Source: Capra hircus (lineage: Eukaryota > Chordata > Mammalia > Artiodactyla > Bovidae). From it: a stretch of 64,000 bases of DNA. Below, piece by piece: positions 46,251-58,562 of the stretch. The stretch's first letter is position 1; every line of letters starts with the position of its first letter. The stretch covers positions 50,833,345 through 50,897,344 of the forward strand of contig NC_030822.1 in the NCBI RefSeq assembly GCF_001704415.2. The letters are read 5' to 3'. A program made the translations under genes and the position numbers. The notes under the pieces were generated by a model, which was given only the letters and a program-made list of their open reading frames with translations, was not told the DNA's origin and searched no databases.

Positions 46251-46817
46251 TAAACGTATTTAGGGAAATATGAATCATAACCCCCAAATCAAGTCATAGG
46301 GAGGGTATCATTTGGCTGAGAGGGTATTATATATGATCAACCAGTTTCGGGATGAGAGGGGAGCATAGACCCTCTGGCTCCTGCTTTCCACCAAGAGCTC
46401 TAGCCAAGAATGCACCCTGGCCTCCTCCAGGTGTCCTGTGCTCTCCAGGTGTGTTCCCTGGCTGGCTGTGACCTTAACTGAAGTGACAAAGTGTTAGGAG
46501 CCCTGGGATAGATCAGGTTCTCATGGGAACCTTGGTTCTCTTATAAATGTGCTGGGGAGGGAAATCTTAAGGTCTCTGCTCCCAATGTGAGTAGATTCCA
46601 CCACCGCCACGAGACCAGAGGAACCAGGGTGAAGAACAGAGCCCATGGCCACCTGGTAAGGCCGAGTGTGGCACAGAGGCCAAGACCAAGTCTTCAATTA
46701 CTCCAAGAGCACGTGGTTTTGTGATAGCACTTGCGGCACCAATATATTTTCATGTCCATGGCCTCTTGCTCCCAAGGCCTGTGTGTTCCTAAGAGCAGGG
46801 CTGTACCTGACCCGTTC

Positions 46818-47162
46818 ACTATTTATTTATTTTTGGCTGTGCTGAGTCTTCACCGCTGTTGGACTTTTCTCTAGTTGTGGCGAGTGGGAGCTACTCTCTA
46901 GCTGCAATGCGCAGGCTTCTCATTGCAGTGGCTTCTCTTGTTGCCGAGCACAGCCTCTAGGGTGCGTGGGCTTCAGTAGCTGTGGCATTCGGGCTTCGTA
47001 GTTACTGTTTGCAGGCTGGGGCTCAAGAATCTGGGCTCAGTAGTGGTGGCACACAGGCTTAGTTGCCCTGCAGCATGTGGCATCTTCCCCGACCAGGGAT
47101 TGAACCCATGGCCCCTTCATTGGCAGGCAGATTCTTATCCACTGTGCCACCAGGGAAGTCCC
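46818..47162 (-). mobile_element. CHR-type SINE, full length
   Basis: Reverse copy from the A-rich tail ('tatttatttatttttggctg') to the head ('gtgccaccagggaagtcccc'). It includes all intermediate segments (tcttctcattgcagtggctt, gcatgtggcatcttccccga), making it the most complete CHR copy here. Confidence 0.92.
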
Positions 47163-47164
47163 CC

Positions 47165-47289
47165 ATTAAAAAAAAAAATCTGGCTTCACCCAAGGGTTGC
47201 AGGATCTTAGTTCCCTGACCAAGGATCAAACCTGTGCCCCCTTCATTGGGAGTTCAGGGTCTTAACCACTGGACGGCCAGGGAGGTTCC
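47165..47289 (-). mobile_element. CHR-type SINE, truncated
   Basis: Second reverse copy immediately adjacent: 'aggatcttagttccctgacc', 'aaggatcaaacctgtgcccc', 'taaccactggacggccaggg'. Tail-to-head arrangement with the previous element. Confidence 0.85.
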
Positions 47290-48054
47290 CTGCCTCATTT
47301 CTGAAACCTCCACTGCACCCAGCATAGTGCTTAAAACCTGGAAGCTGTTTGGTGAATGTTGCTTGAGGCTGTGGATGGAAGATGCTTCAAAGTCCTGGGG
47401 TCCTCACTATGCCTGACTCTGCTCAGAAAGTATAAGAACATGAGCAGGATGGTGACCAGCCCTTGATTGTTCTCTGCAAGTTACATTATTATATTTTGAA
47501 AAGCAAATTCCTGACAGCTTGGTTTCTTATCACTGGGCTTTCTCATTTAAAAAGTTATAGATGTGCACACATCTGTGTATGTGTGAGCATATGGGATCGT
47601 GTGTGCACATGTATCCTTCTGTATACAGTGATTTGCAGGGGACTGAATAGCTGCAATTGAAGGTCAGGTCATGACCGTATGTGAATGCTGGAGAGTGTTA
47701 CCTGAAATTGAAGGGTGTTTAGAACAGGCCTGGGAGGAAGGCTTCATGCATAAAGGATAGAGAGCCACATGGGCGCTGTGGATCAGCTGAATGGCCCCCT
47801 TTGTCCAGCAGCTGTGACACTTCCAATGTCCTGGTTTGCCCACGGCCTTCTACTCCAGTCAGTTGCAAGGACCACTCCATCCCCCTACAGCCTGCTCATC
47901 CACCAGGCCAGGAGCTAGGGCAAGCTGAGTGTGGGCAGCGGGATGGAGGGGTGAAGGACAAGGTCAGCCAACTAAGGTTAAAAGCACAAGGGTTTTTCAT
48001 GATCTGGACTCTGCCTCTGTACTTGACTTTAAGGAGAAAAACAGGAAATCAAAA

Positions 48055-48375
48055 CACAGGTCAGACCATGTCCTGGGGTCAAGTCCATCTCCTAACCCTT
48101 TACTGTCTGGGCCTGGAGGCAGGTGAAATGGGGAAGTGGGGGAAGGGCATTTCATACTCTGCCCAGAAGCCCTTTCTCCTTGGTTTCTTCTCGCAATTTC
48201 TGAGCCCCCAAGGGCCTGACCATTGCCAGGGCCACCTAAGCCAGACACTTCAAAGGCAGCCTTCAACCCATCTTCTTTCAATTCTATGTCTAGGCAATCC
48301 TTTCACATCTGTCTCCTAAATTTGTCCTGTATCTCTACCCCTTCCTTTCCAATCCCCAGGTCAGGCCTTCCTCAT
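48055..48375 (+). repeat. L2-like LINE fragment
   Basis: 'cagaccatgtcctggggtca', 'ctaaccctttactgtctggg' resemble the L2 segment reading gatcatgtcactcccctgct; low confidence. Confidence 0.35.
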
Positions 48376-48544
48376 CTCTCCTTTGTCTATTAAGTAACCT
48401 ACCCCTTGGATCTTGGGAGACTCAGCCACGACACAGCACAAGTCCCAGCTGCCGTTCACGCGGATGGCAACGTGCATGGCGCCCCCTGGAGTCGTGCCAT
48501 GTGGCGATCCTATCAGGGGACAGCAGGATATAATAAAAAGAGGT

Positions 48545-48670
48545 TTTGAAATAAGATAGTCTGTGTTCGAATCCTGTTTTGCCACATACTGGTTAGGTGA
48601 TCTTGGGCAGCTGAGTAGCCTCGCTGAATTTCGTTCTGCTCACCTATAAAATGCAGATCAGAGTATCCAC
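48545..48670 (+). repeat. MIR SINE
   Basis: 'gtctgtgttcgaatcctgtt', 'ggttaggtgatcttgggcag', 'ctcacctataaaatgcagat' in MIR order. Confidence 0.65.
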
Positions 48671-48984
48671 TTTGCAGGGATAACCCATGGCTAGTGCGGT
48701 CCATCCTCCACGCTGTCCCTTCTTCCTTCTCCTGGCCCCCACACTCCACTTAGGTGTGGACAAAGTGAACTACCTGTCCTGGGGGTTTCTCCTCCCTTCT
48801 TCCCTCCCCTCCTCACCCTGCAAGAAGCTATCCTTAGCTACTTGTCAAATAAGAAAAGTTTTGCCAAGTCAGTCACCATACGGTGTTAATTGCTTGGTGT
48901 GGCTATTTGTGTGGAGACAGAAGGCTTGAGTTGCAGTTCCAGACCTTCCAACCGTAAATAATCCTAACAAAGCAATAATTATAA

Positions 48985-49195
48985 TAATAATAACTGTGAC
49001 GATTTATCGACCACCAGCTGTGTGCCTGGCATAACTAGGGACTGCATGTGCAGGATCTCAATCCATTCTTACAGCAGCCCTACCACAGGGGAGTTACCAG
49101 TGTCAATTTATAGCTGAAGAAGCAGAGACCCAGAGGAATGAGTGGTTTTCCAAGGTCACACAGCTGTAAACAGACCCGGGCCCAGTGGTTTATAT
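48985..49195 (-). repeat. MIR SINE
   Basis: Reverse MIR: 'cagctgtgtgcctggcataa', 'gaagaagcagagacccagag' (approx.), 'ccaaggtcacacagctgtaa'. Confidence 0.7.
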
Positions 49196-49611
49196 ATTTG
49201 TACCCCTTATGTATCCCTGTGAGCGGGGCATCGAGGGTCAAGGGTACTACGAGTTCATGCTGACTGTGCTATAAAAGAGCTGGCAAAATTGAATTAAAAT
49301 TCGTTTCAGGATCTACAACTCGACTTTAAGAGCAATGACTTCTGGTCTAAGATTTGCAGCTACAAAATGAACACTGGTTGTCCAAGAGAGTAAAGAGATT
49401 ATCCAACATCAGCTAAATCTCTGCCTGAGAAATATTTTAATTACAAAGTGTCCTGGGGATTGGTGTGGGCTCCAGACTGAGCAATTAAAACTGATCTTGA
49501 GAACATGCGAGAGCTGAGGTTTGCCCCATGCCATGTCTGTTCAGCACAAAGAATCTCAGGAAGGAATACGAGACAACACCAGGTTTCAGGTGGGGAGGAA
49601 TTAGAAATAAA

Positions 49612-49825
49612 TGCAGTATAATCGGATAACCAACAAGGACCTACTGTCTAGCACAGGGAACTCTGCTCAGTGTTATGTGGCAGCCTGGATGGGAGGAGAG
49701 TTTGGGGGAGAATGGATACATGTGTATGTATGGCTGGGTCCCTTCTCTATTCACCTGAAACTATCACAACTCTGTTAATTGGCTATAACCCAATACAAAA
49801 TAAAAAGTTTTTTATAAAAGAAAGA
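49612..49825 (+). mobile_element. L1 LINE 3'-end fragment
   Basis: 'caaggacctactgtctagca', 'cagggaactctgctcagtgt', 'atggatacatgtgtatgtat' and 'ggctataacccaatacaaaa' with an A-rich tail form a known ruminant L1 3' UTR pattern. Confidence 0.7.
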
Positions 49826-51142
49826 AAAGCATTGTGACTGAAGACATGAATGGCTAACATGCATAGAGAAGTAGGCAGTTAAAATCAGCTTCATGAACTT
49901 GGCTGGCTTCAGCCAGGACTGGTTTAGGAGCCTTGGTCATCCCTGATCACCATCATCTGAGCCACCAAAGCTTTCCTGCTGGCCTGTGGGTGGTCTTGCT
50001 CATCTCTGTATCTCTAGCCCAGTGAAACTTAGTGAAACCAGAAGCTGGTTCTTTGGTTTCATTAAATGATGAGGACAATAACTGTGCTGGAGGGAGTGGG
50101 TATGGCTGTGGAGTCACAACATGTTAGATCATACACTGTCTGCTGGTATTTCGTCCTAGATTTTCTTCACTGGAGCTTCACTGGAGTCCCAAATTCCAAA
50201 AACCAATCTCTGCTTTTTAATTTTTCAATCTCTTTATTTTAGTCTCTTTTCATTAGACAGGACTCTGTTACAAAATAGGGAAAATCACACTTCACAGAGT
50301 TGGCTGTGAGACTTAAAAGAGATAACAGTGATTTATAGGAAAGCACTATATGGATCAGAAATATGAAAAGAACTCCTTGAAATTATTAGTATTGTTAGTA
50401 TACAATACACTAGCTCAAGGAAGGCATCATTAACAGGAAATGAGGAAGACAGGGTGGGGAGGGAGCCTTCTGTCTTCCCTACAGATTAGTCATGGAGGAA
50501 GATCCCTCTGATCTTGCATGGAGGCCTGAGAATTCAACATCTCCCTTCCTGCCAGGGCCACAGGCAACTATTAAAAGTGCCACCCTGATGACACCTCTAC
50601 AGCCTCTGCAGTCTCTTTGGATTCCACTGCCCAGACCCAGTTGGGCTTTAACTGTCCTTCTCTGCAGACCCTTTGCTCCAGAACTGGTTCATATTCACAC
50701 AGTGGTGTTTTAAGCAGTCCCTCGTTCCTCTGTTGCTTTCACCCAAGACTCAGCCTCTGATCTCTGCTTCATTCTCAGGCCCGGCCCCTAACCTCCTGGG
50801 AGAGGAGACCAGCAACCTCTTATCACCCAAATCAGAAGTCATTTATTAAACATTACTTTGTCATTGAGGATCATAACATTAACTGCTTCTATTGGCACAA
50901 CTCTACAAAACTTCTAAGGCACTTTCCTGCACCTCTTCCGGTCCTCACCAGCACACTTGGTGTGGAGAGAGTGGGTTTTAGTCACATACCCAGTTGATGG
51001 AAGGAGAAACTGAAGTGCCTAGGAGTTAGCTGTCTTGCTCAAAAGGCAGACTGGGATTAAGGTCCAGGTACTTGGCATTCAAGATCAGCACTTATAATTC
51101 CATCCCTCCCTCCTGGGGCCCAGCAGTAGGTTAAGTCAATAG

Positions 51143-51340
51143 TAGTAGTAATGTTAGTTCCTCAGTGGTGTCTGGCTCTTTGCGACCCCATGGACTGGAG
51201 CCCACCAGGCTCCTCTGTTCAAGGAATTCTCCAGGCAAGAATACTGGAGTGAGTTGCCATTCCCTTCTCCAGGGGATCTTCCTGACCCAGGGTCTCCCAC
51301 ACTGCAGGCAGATCCTTTACCATCTGAGCCACCAGTGAAG
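51143..51340 (-). mobile_element. Bov-tA SINE
   Basis: Reverse copy: 'gttagttcctcagtggtgtc' to 'atctgagccaccagtgaagg'. The box-B region is partly deleted ('gacccagggtctcccacact'). Confidence 0.92.
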
Positions 51341-51539
51341 GATACAGCATAAACTCAAATACACAAGCCCTCCACTGAGGTCGTTCATGACTGACAACTT
51401 TCCCAGGAGTACTGAGAACACCAAAAGCTTCCAGTTTCTTAAGCCATTATTACGAAGCTGGAATAATGGAAGCTATCCTTGGCAATATCACTCCTAAACT
51501 TGTACTTGTTGTTCCACCCTAATCGAATCCCCTCGCTTG

Positions 51540-52040
51540 GTTTCCTAGTTGTGAATGTCACCATCCTCCACGCATCATTCAGGCTAGGATTTGGAGCTCA
51601 TTCTCCACTTCTCCCCTTCTCACGCTCCCATCTCATCCATGCTTGTAGGCACTAGGTTATTGTCACTGGAAACGCTGTACCTCTTTAACATCTCTTGAAT
51701 CTGTCCCCTGCTCTCCATCCCTACCACTTCTGCCTCAAATCAGATCTTCACAAGCTTGTTCTTGGACTTTGAATGAATTGGTTTCCCCTCCTCCAGTTTT
51801 GCCTTTCTCCAGCTTCCTCCTTCATGCTACTGCTCAAGAGCTCTTTCTCAACAATTCATTTGATCATAAATCCCTCCCCACCTCCCAACACTCCTTACTG
51901 CACTCAGGACAAAAACAAACCCCTTAGCTGGACATATGTGTCTTTTCACGCTATGATTCCTGTCTACCCCTCTGTTCATTCTTCACCTTGACTTCCTCCA
52001 TCATCCAGGAACTGGCCGCTGTCCTCACAGGTATACTCAT
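51540..52040 (+). repeat. L2-like LINE region
   Basis: C/T-rich text with 'ccctgctctccatccctacc', 'gatcataaatccctccccac' and 'ctccatcatccaggaactgg' resembles an old L2 segment; assignment is tentative. Confidence 0.35.
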
Positions 52041-52067
52041 CATCACTTAAAGCTTTTTATCCCATCA

Positions 52068-52263
52068 CTGCTCAGTCACTCATTCATTCATTCAGACTCT
52101 AGTCCACCAGGCTCCTCTGTCCATGGGATTCTCCAGGCAAGAATACTGGAGTGGGTTGCCATGCCCTCCTCCAGGGGAGCTTCCTGACCCAGGGATCAAA
52201 CTCTCGTCTCTCCCATCTCCTGCATTGCAGGCAGATTCTTACCTCTAGTGCCATCTGGGAAGC
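52068..52263 (-). mobile_element. Bov-tA SINE, internally deleted
   Basis: Reverse copy in which the 3' end reads 'cagtcactcattcattcatt' then jumps to 'gactctagtccaccaggctc'; about 25 bp of the usual body are missing. It ends 'tagtgccatctgggaagc'. Confidence 0.88.
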
Positions 52264-52555
52264 TGTCATGAGTTTGTTCAAAGAAACTTCCCAAGAACTG
52301 GGTGCTATTGGAGACAATGTATTTACAGTAGCAGCATCTACCCGGGGGGGAAAGCATATAGAAAGAAGTCAAGGTTGTTGACTGAATGAATTTAGGAAGG
52401 GAGCACCTGTCAGGCTGTTTCTTATCTTACTGGATGGGCAGCTTGGTCCTTTAACTTTCAAGGCTCTTTCCTTATGAGCCTATTCATTTTCCCTTGGGAC
52501 CCAAAGTATGGGGGAGGCCAGGACCCAAGCCTTTGTCTTTTAAGTGGCCTCTTAG

Positions 52556-52750
52556 GGTCTTCCCTCATTGTCCAGTGACTAACACTCTGCTCCCACTATA
52601 GGGAACCCAGGTTCAAACCCTGGCCAGGGAACTAGATCCCACATGCCACAACTAAGGGTTTGCATGCTGCAACGAAGATTGAAAATCCCACGTGCTGCAA
52701 TTAAAACCTGGTTCAGCCAAATAAATAAATAAAATTGAAAAGAAAAAAAC
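52556..52750 (+). mobile_element. CHR-type SINE, internally deleted
   Basis: Sense copy: 'ggtcttccctcattgtccag', 'aggttcaaaccctggccagg', 'agccaaataaataaataaaa'. Much of the central segment is missing. Confidence 0.85.
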
Positions 52751-53721
52751 AGTGGCCTCTTAGCCTTTCTCGAGAAAGCACTGAAGCCACCAGGAGTCCA
52801 GAATCTCCTGGGTACCTTCACATCCTCTCCCTCCCTCCAGGTACCTGTCTGTCTATTTATCTGCATCACTGCCTGTGCTCTCTGCATTCTAGGTGATTGC
52901 TTTTTGTGTAATAGGTCTTTGAAGAAAGTAGCAGCTGGGAGGCTAATTCACACCTGTCAGTGAATTCCATTTAATGGGAGATTTGGTTCTAAACCTCCCT
53001 GCTCCCAGCTTTCCTGGATCCTTCTCCCTACGTGTCTCCTCTTCATGTATCCCCATGACCTGAGCATGCACAGCCCTTCCTCCCAGGAACCTTGTCCCTT
53101 CTCTGCTTTTCTTTCCCAGCATGAGTCTACAAATAGGACTTCAAAAGCAGACTGTACTGTCTTGTCCAGTGCTCTGGTCCCTGCACCTTACTCTGCGCCT
53201 GTGCTTAGCAAGTGCTCAAACATTCATTATATGAATTCATGATCATCTGCAAACATGCATCAGGGTGGAAACACCTTTACAAAGACTTCAGTCATTTGCT
53301 CCCAGGAAGAAGGAAGGCAGAGGCCAGGGAGGGGAGAACCCTCCCAACTCCACCCCAGCAGCTATGTCTTCATCTTAGATTTAGAAATGTTCTGTGCCTC
53401 TGGGAACTAAGTAAGTGGTTACTAACTGTGATGCCAAGAGTTCAATGGATCAAACTGATAAAATGGTAGAGGCTCCGTGTTCTCCCCTTGGGCTGTGGGG
53501 CACCATTACTTTTCTGCAGGCCTGCTTCCTCTATCAGGCACTGATGCCTCACCTCTGAAGTCCCCTGCACTCAGGGTCCACTGATCAGGCCTTCTGTCTG
53601 CACCGTGCTCCCCCTCCCTCCCAACTCATTAGCCTCAGGCTTGTAGAGACACAAGGCCCTCCCTCCCCCATCTTAGCAGGCATACTAGGAGTTGTTGGGG
53701 AAGATGAGTGACACTGTCAAT

Positions 53722-53800
53722 CAGCAGCCTCAGCCTCCTCCTCCACCTCCTCCAGCCACCTCCTCCACAATCAGGAGCCTTAGCCTCCTCCACAGGGAGG
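53722..53800. repeat. CCT/CCTCCAC-rich simple repeat
   Basis: Imperfect repeats of 'agcctcctcc' and 'cacctcctcca' within 80 bp; GGA-rich in the transcript. Confidence 0.6.
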
Positions 53801-53894
53801 TCCTGAGGGGCTCCCACAGGGGCAGGGCATCTTGCTGTCTATGACACACTTGAGATCACTCAGCAAGTATATGACTAAGGCTAGACCAGGATCC

Positions 53895-54169
53895 TGGAGA
53901 AGTCAATGGCACGCCACTCCAGTACTCTTGCCTGGAAAATCCCATGGACGGAGGAGCCTGGTAGGCTGTAGTCCATGGGGTTGCTAAGAGTCGGACATGA
54001 CTGAGCGACTTCACTTTCACTTTTTACTTTCATGCATTGGAGAAGGAAAGGGCAACCCACTCCAATGTTCTTGCCTGGAGAATCCCAGGGATTGGGGAGC
54101 CTAGTGGGCTGCCATCTATGGGGTTGCACAGAGTCAGACATGACTAAAACAACTTAGCAGCAGCAGCAA
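53895..54169 (+). mobile_element. Bov-A2 SINE with 10-bp target-site duplication
   Basis: Two BovA units joined by 'ctttttactttcatgcattg', ending in a CAG run. 'accaggatcc' flanks it at 53885-53894 and 54170-54179. It faces the reverse Bov-A2 at 54970-55251. Confidence 0.96.
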
Positions 54170-54686
54170 ACCAGGATCCAAGCCACTGGACACTCAGGAG
54201 GGAAATGGACATAACAGGTGATTTTTCAGATCTTGGCCATTTTGACTCATTCTAAACAAAACAAAACGACCCAGGAGTCTCTTCTCTAGGACACACATCA
54301 TTTTGGGTACCAGGAACATACCAGTATGCAAACCTATCTCTGTCAAGGTACTTATCCTTAGTGGCAAGTGGAGGCAAGTCCCAAATAGTGCTGAGCTCAA
54401 GTGCCAGGGGCACAGAGAGAGGCGGCATGGCCATAAAAATGACTGCTGATTTTCCCAAGCTGAGAGCTCACTGCAAGCTGAGGCCTGAAAGGTGAGCAGG
54501 AGTCAGCAGGCAAGGAGGTGCAGAAGGAGCTTCTAAGAAAGAGAAGTGGTGGGATGCACAGAGCTGTGGAGGAGCAAGGCACTGGCTCAATGCAGGGCAT
54601 TGCAAGCCGCCCCATCTGGCTGGGGTGCTGGGCAGTAGGGAAAGGCACAGCTAGAGTCAGAATTCCATTCCAGAGAGGCTGCTTTG

Positions 54687-54882
54687 GGGACTTCCCTGGT
54701 GGTGCAGCAGTTGAGAATCCGCCTTCCAGTGTAGAGGACGCAGATTCAATCCCTGGTTGGGGAACTAGGATCCCACATGCCATGGGACAACTAAGCCCGT
54801 ATGACACAATTATAGAAAGTCCATGCACTGCAATAAAGACCCAGGGCAGCCAAGATTTTAAAAATAAATTTTAAAAAAAGGA
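54687..54882 (+). mobile_element. CHR-type SINE, internally deleted
   Basis: Sense copy: 'ggggacttccctggtggtgc', 'gattcaatccctggttgggg', 'cactgcaataaagacccagg' and an A/T tail. Confidence 0.9.
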
Positions 54883-54969
54883 AGAAGATGCTTTGGACTT
54901 GATCCTCGGGGTAACAGGGAGCTCCTGCAGGGTTTTAAGCAAAAGAGACATATCATCAAGAGTGATGTT

Positions 54970-55251
54970 GCTGCTGCTGCTGCTGCTGCTAAGTCGCTTC
55001 AGTCGTGTCTGACTCTGTGCGACCCTAGAGACGGCAGCCCATCAGACTCCGCCGTCCTTGGGATTCTCCAGTCAAGAATACTGGAGTGGGTTGCCATTTC
55101 CTCCTCCAATGCATGAAAGTGAAAAGTGAAAGTGAAGTTGCTCAGTGGTGTCCGACTCTTAGCGACCCCATGGACTACAGCCCACCAGGCTCCTCCATCC
55201 ATGGGATTTTCCAGGCAAGAGTACTGGAGTGGGGCGCCATTGCCTTCTCCA
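54970..55251 (-). mobile_element. Bov-A2 SINE with 12-bp target-site duplication
   Basis: Reverse copy starting with a CTG run ('gctgctgctgctgctgctgc') and ending 'ggcgccattgccttctcc'. 'aagagtgatgtt' flanks it at 54958-54969 and 55252-55263. The clean duplication indicates a recent insertion. Confidence 0.97.
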
Positions 55252-56130
55252 AAGAGTGATGTTAGGAAGATTTTAACTCTTGGCCAAGATAAAAATCCAG
55301 CTTTGAAACTCACAGGAGAGGCACCCACCATGCAGGTGATGGCTGGAGGCTTCAGCTGGACAGGCAGGTGTCACACTTACTGCTGGGCTGTGAATGGGAG
55401 CTGTCAGCACTGCAAACACAGGGCCAGGGTGGGGAAAGCCTCAGATGGTGATTAATTGAATGGCTGATGCCTTTGATATTGAGGGAAGCCTGATGCTGGA
55501 GAGAGAGGAGCTGCTTAATAATAACAGCACTTGCTCCTCCTAATGGTGCTTGTAATACAATTGCACTTATAATGTAATAATAATAATAATATGATTTGCC
55601 ATAATGTATTTTCTTCTCAGTCTCTTTATGCTTTCCAAACATTCATTGCATCCCAAGCACTCTTCTCAGCAGGGCCCAAATTCCCCAGGGCCAGACTATG
55701 AGGCAACTTCAGCTGTCCCAGGGGCCTCAGTTTCCCCTTTGCTCTGGTTCTGTCTTCCCTCAGGGGCTTGCTTACAGCGCATCATCGGGAGTCAATGTGT
55801 ATGCCACCCACAGAGCCACACAGTGGGTCAGCAGAAGGAACTTGGGTCCGCCATCTATCAGAGGATGTACCATTTGCTGTCCCAAGGTCTCCAGTGCCTT
55901 GCTCCTGGTTTCCTGACAACAACTCTCCTTGTCCATCCTTTCACCAGGCAATGGGGGGTGGGGGGAGGGGTGCGAAGGGGTAGGGGAGCAAATGAAATAA
56001 ACTAATTTGCACAATTAGTGCATGGGGTAGGCAGGGTTCTAAAGATACCATGCCCCACATATACACAGTCCCTAGGAATGAGAGTGACTGTGATGAATGT
56101 TACTTCCGTGATTAGGCTATGCGATGTGGC

Positions 56131-56323
56131 AAGCACATGCTCAGCCGCGTCTGACTCTTTGAGATCCCCCGCCAGGCTCCTCTGTCCATGGGACTTCCCA
56201 GACAAGAATACTGGAGTGGGTTGCCATTTCCTCCTCCAGGGGATCTTCCTGACCCAGCTTCTCCTGCAGCTCCTGCATTGGCAGGCTGATTCTTTGCACT
56301 GACTGGGCCGCCTGGGAGGCCCT
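56131..56323 (-). mobile_element. Bov-tA SINE
   Basis: Reverse copy: 'gcacatgctcagccgcgtct' to 'ctgggccgcctgggaggccc', with a diverged box-B region. Confidence 0.9.
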
Positions 56324-56984
56324 GCTGTATGGCACAGTTGACTTTAAAAGAGGCCGATTATCCAGGCACTCTAACTTTTTAAAAACAGTTTTCTCTGGCT
56401 CGCTGCAGAAGAGGAAGTCAAAGATTGAAAGTTATGAGAAGGCCTGGACTAGAGGCAGACTGTCCGTGGATGAGATGGAGACATCACAGAGTGGGTCATG
56501 GACAAGAAGAAGATGAGATGGAGGGGAAGGAGGGGTCATGGGCAAGGACTAGAGTTTCATTTGCTCCCTTCCACCTCCCCCATCACCTGATAAAAGGATA
56601 GACAGTGAGAGGCATTCCCAGAGAACCAGGAGCAAGGCACTGGACGGTGACCTTTGGATGCTGAGAGCAGTCCCTAGCCAAGAGCTCGGAAGAAAACAGA
56701 GAGTCCAGTCCTGTTAATCAACCACAGAATGTAAATTCTGCTGATAACAGGATAAGCCTGGAAGAGGTCCCTGAGCTCTGGATGAGAACATGTCCAGCCA
56801 ACATCTAAATTTCAACCTGAGTGGAGAGCCCAGCCATGCAGTGTGGACCTACAGAGCTGTGAGCCAGTCACTGTGAGGTTTAAGCTGCTGGCTTTGTAGT
56901 AATCGGTTTCACAGCAACAGAAAACTCATACAGCATGGAAAAGCAATAAAGAGCAGTTTGTTAAAGACATGAGGTAGGCAGGGA

Positions 56985-57185
56985 GGTCAAGGGCAAATTC
57001 TCAGCTGGACCACTTGTGGAGTGAATGATCTCAGTTAAATCTCTGAGCCTCGCTCCCCTGCTTGGTGGAACCGGAGCCCCTACACCATAGTGGCATTTTG
57101 AGGATTTAAGATCGTGAGCATAAAGTACTTAGCATGGTGTCTGGTACTTCGCTGGTACCGTGAGAGCAATGATTGTTACAATACC
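56985..57185 (+). repeat. MIR SINE
   Basis: 'gttaaatctctgagcctcgc', 'attttgaggatttaagatcg', 'aagtacttagcatggtgtct' in MIR order. Confidence 0.6.
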
Positions 57186-58039
57186 AGCTAGTGAAAATGG
57201 GTAGGTGTTTATGGTCAGACTCTTGACAGTGGATTATTGGGAATTGCTGGATCAGTGGACAGAGGGAAGGCTGAAGCATCTCTCATTGAATTAATGGGAC
57301 CATTGGTGACTCAGGTCAAGGCAGGTCTCCCCTCTCCCAAAGCTCTGTTAAGCAGAAGGCCTGGGCAGTCAGAGGGGGGCATTTCCATTATACTTCTAGA
57401 GATATGGAGCTAGCGTAGTCCCCAGAGTCTAGTTCTTATTTCAATTTGATTTATTTCACAAGCACAGTCTGGTGCACCCCGCCAGCAACACACACAGGCA
57501 TGGATGTGGGAGTGTGTGTGTGTGTCGAGGAAGATGCAAGAACGAGCTTCAATTCTATTAAATGGATGATACGCAAATATCTCCAACTTGGTGCCAGGAG
57601 CCCCGTGGGACCAATGTTCACTGTCACACTATTTGTCAAACATGAGCAAAGGGGCTGAGTGATAATTGGTTCCTCTGACACCAGGCAGGGTTTCCTCGCC
57701 TCCACCAGGGTTTCCACACCCCTGTTGAATGCTCCCTCACTTTTGATTGATTTTCCTGGCAATCCTCATTCTGCTCTCACACCCCCCGCCCCACGCCATT
57801 AGGAATCAAGTGTATCTGGAAATTTCAGGCTCACCTGTAATACCCCAGATCTCACTGTGAGGCCCAGATGCTGGGCTCCTGGTCCCCAGTCCAGTCCCTA
57901 GCTGGGGTTCTCTCTTTAGGCCTGCAGAGCCCATCACCTTGAAGGGGAGAATAGTTGACAGCCACCCAAGTGAATGTGCAGTGTCTCAGGCATTTACGAC
58001 CAGCTAGCACCACATAAAGGTGTTAACTCAGGTTCACCT

Positions 58040-58562
58040 GGGCTTCCCAAGTGGCACTAGTGGTAAAGAAAGTGAAAGTGCAAGTCACTCAGTCATGCCC
58101 GACTCTGTGAGCCCATGGACCATAAAGTCTATGGAATTCTCCGGGCCAGAATACTGGAGTGGGTAGCCTTTCCCTTCTTCAGGGGATCTTCCCAACCCAG
58201 GGATCAAACCCAGGTCTCCCACATTGCAGGAGGATTCTTTCCCTGCTAAGCCACAAGGGAAGCCCAAGAATACTGGATAGAATACTATCCCTTCTCCAGG
58301 GGGTCTTCCCAACCCAGGAATTGAACTGGGGTCTCCTGCCCTGCAGACTGACCCTTTACTAACTGGGCTACTAGGGAAGCCCATTGGTAAAGATCCTACC
58401 TGCCAATGCAGGAGACATAAGAGACGAGAGTTTGATCCCTGGGTCTGGAAGATCCCCTGGGGGAGGACATGGCAACCCACTCCAGTATTTTTTCCTGGAA
58501 AATCCCATAGACAGAGGAGCCTGGAAGGCTCGGACACGACTGAAGCGACTTAGCACGCATGC
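58040..58562 (+). mobile_element. Bov-tA SINE interrupted by an inverted Bov-tA dimer
   Basis: The sense head 'gggcttcccaagtggcacta' stops at 'tggtaaaga' (58061-58069) and resumes at the second 'tggtaaaga' (58385-58393), continuing 'cctgccaatgcaggagacat' to 'ctgaagcgacttagcacgca'. The 9-bp repeat is the target-site duplication of the inner element. Confidence 0.94.
58070..58384 (-). mobile_element. Dimeric Bov-tA SINE nested in another Bov-tA
   Basis: Reverse dimer: BovA body 'ggaattctccgggccagaat', first head 'gggatcaaacccaggtctcc', junction 'cacaagggaagcccaagaat', second head 'aggaattgaactggggtctc'. Same dimer type as 40281 and 44311. Confidence 0.92.
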
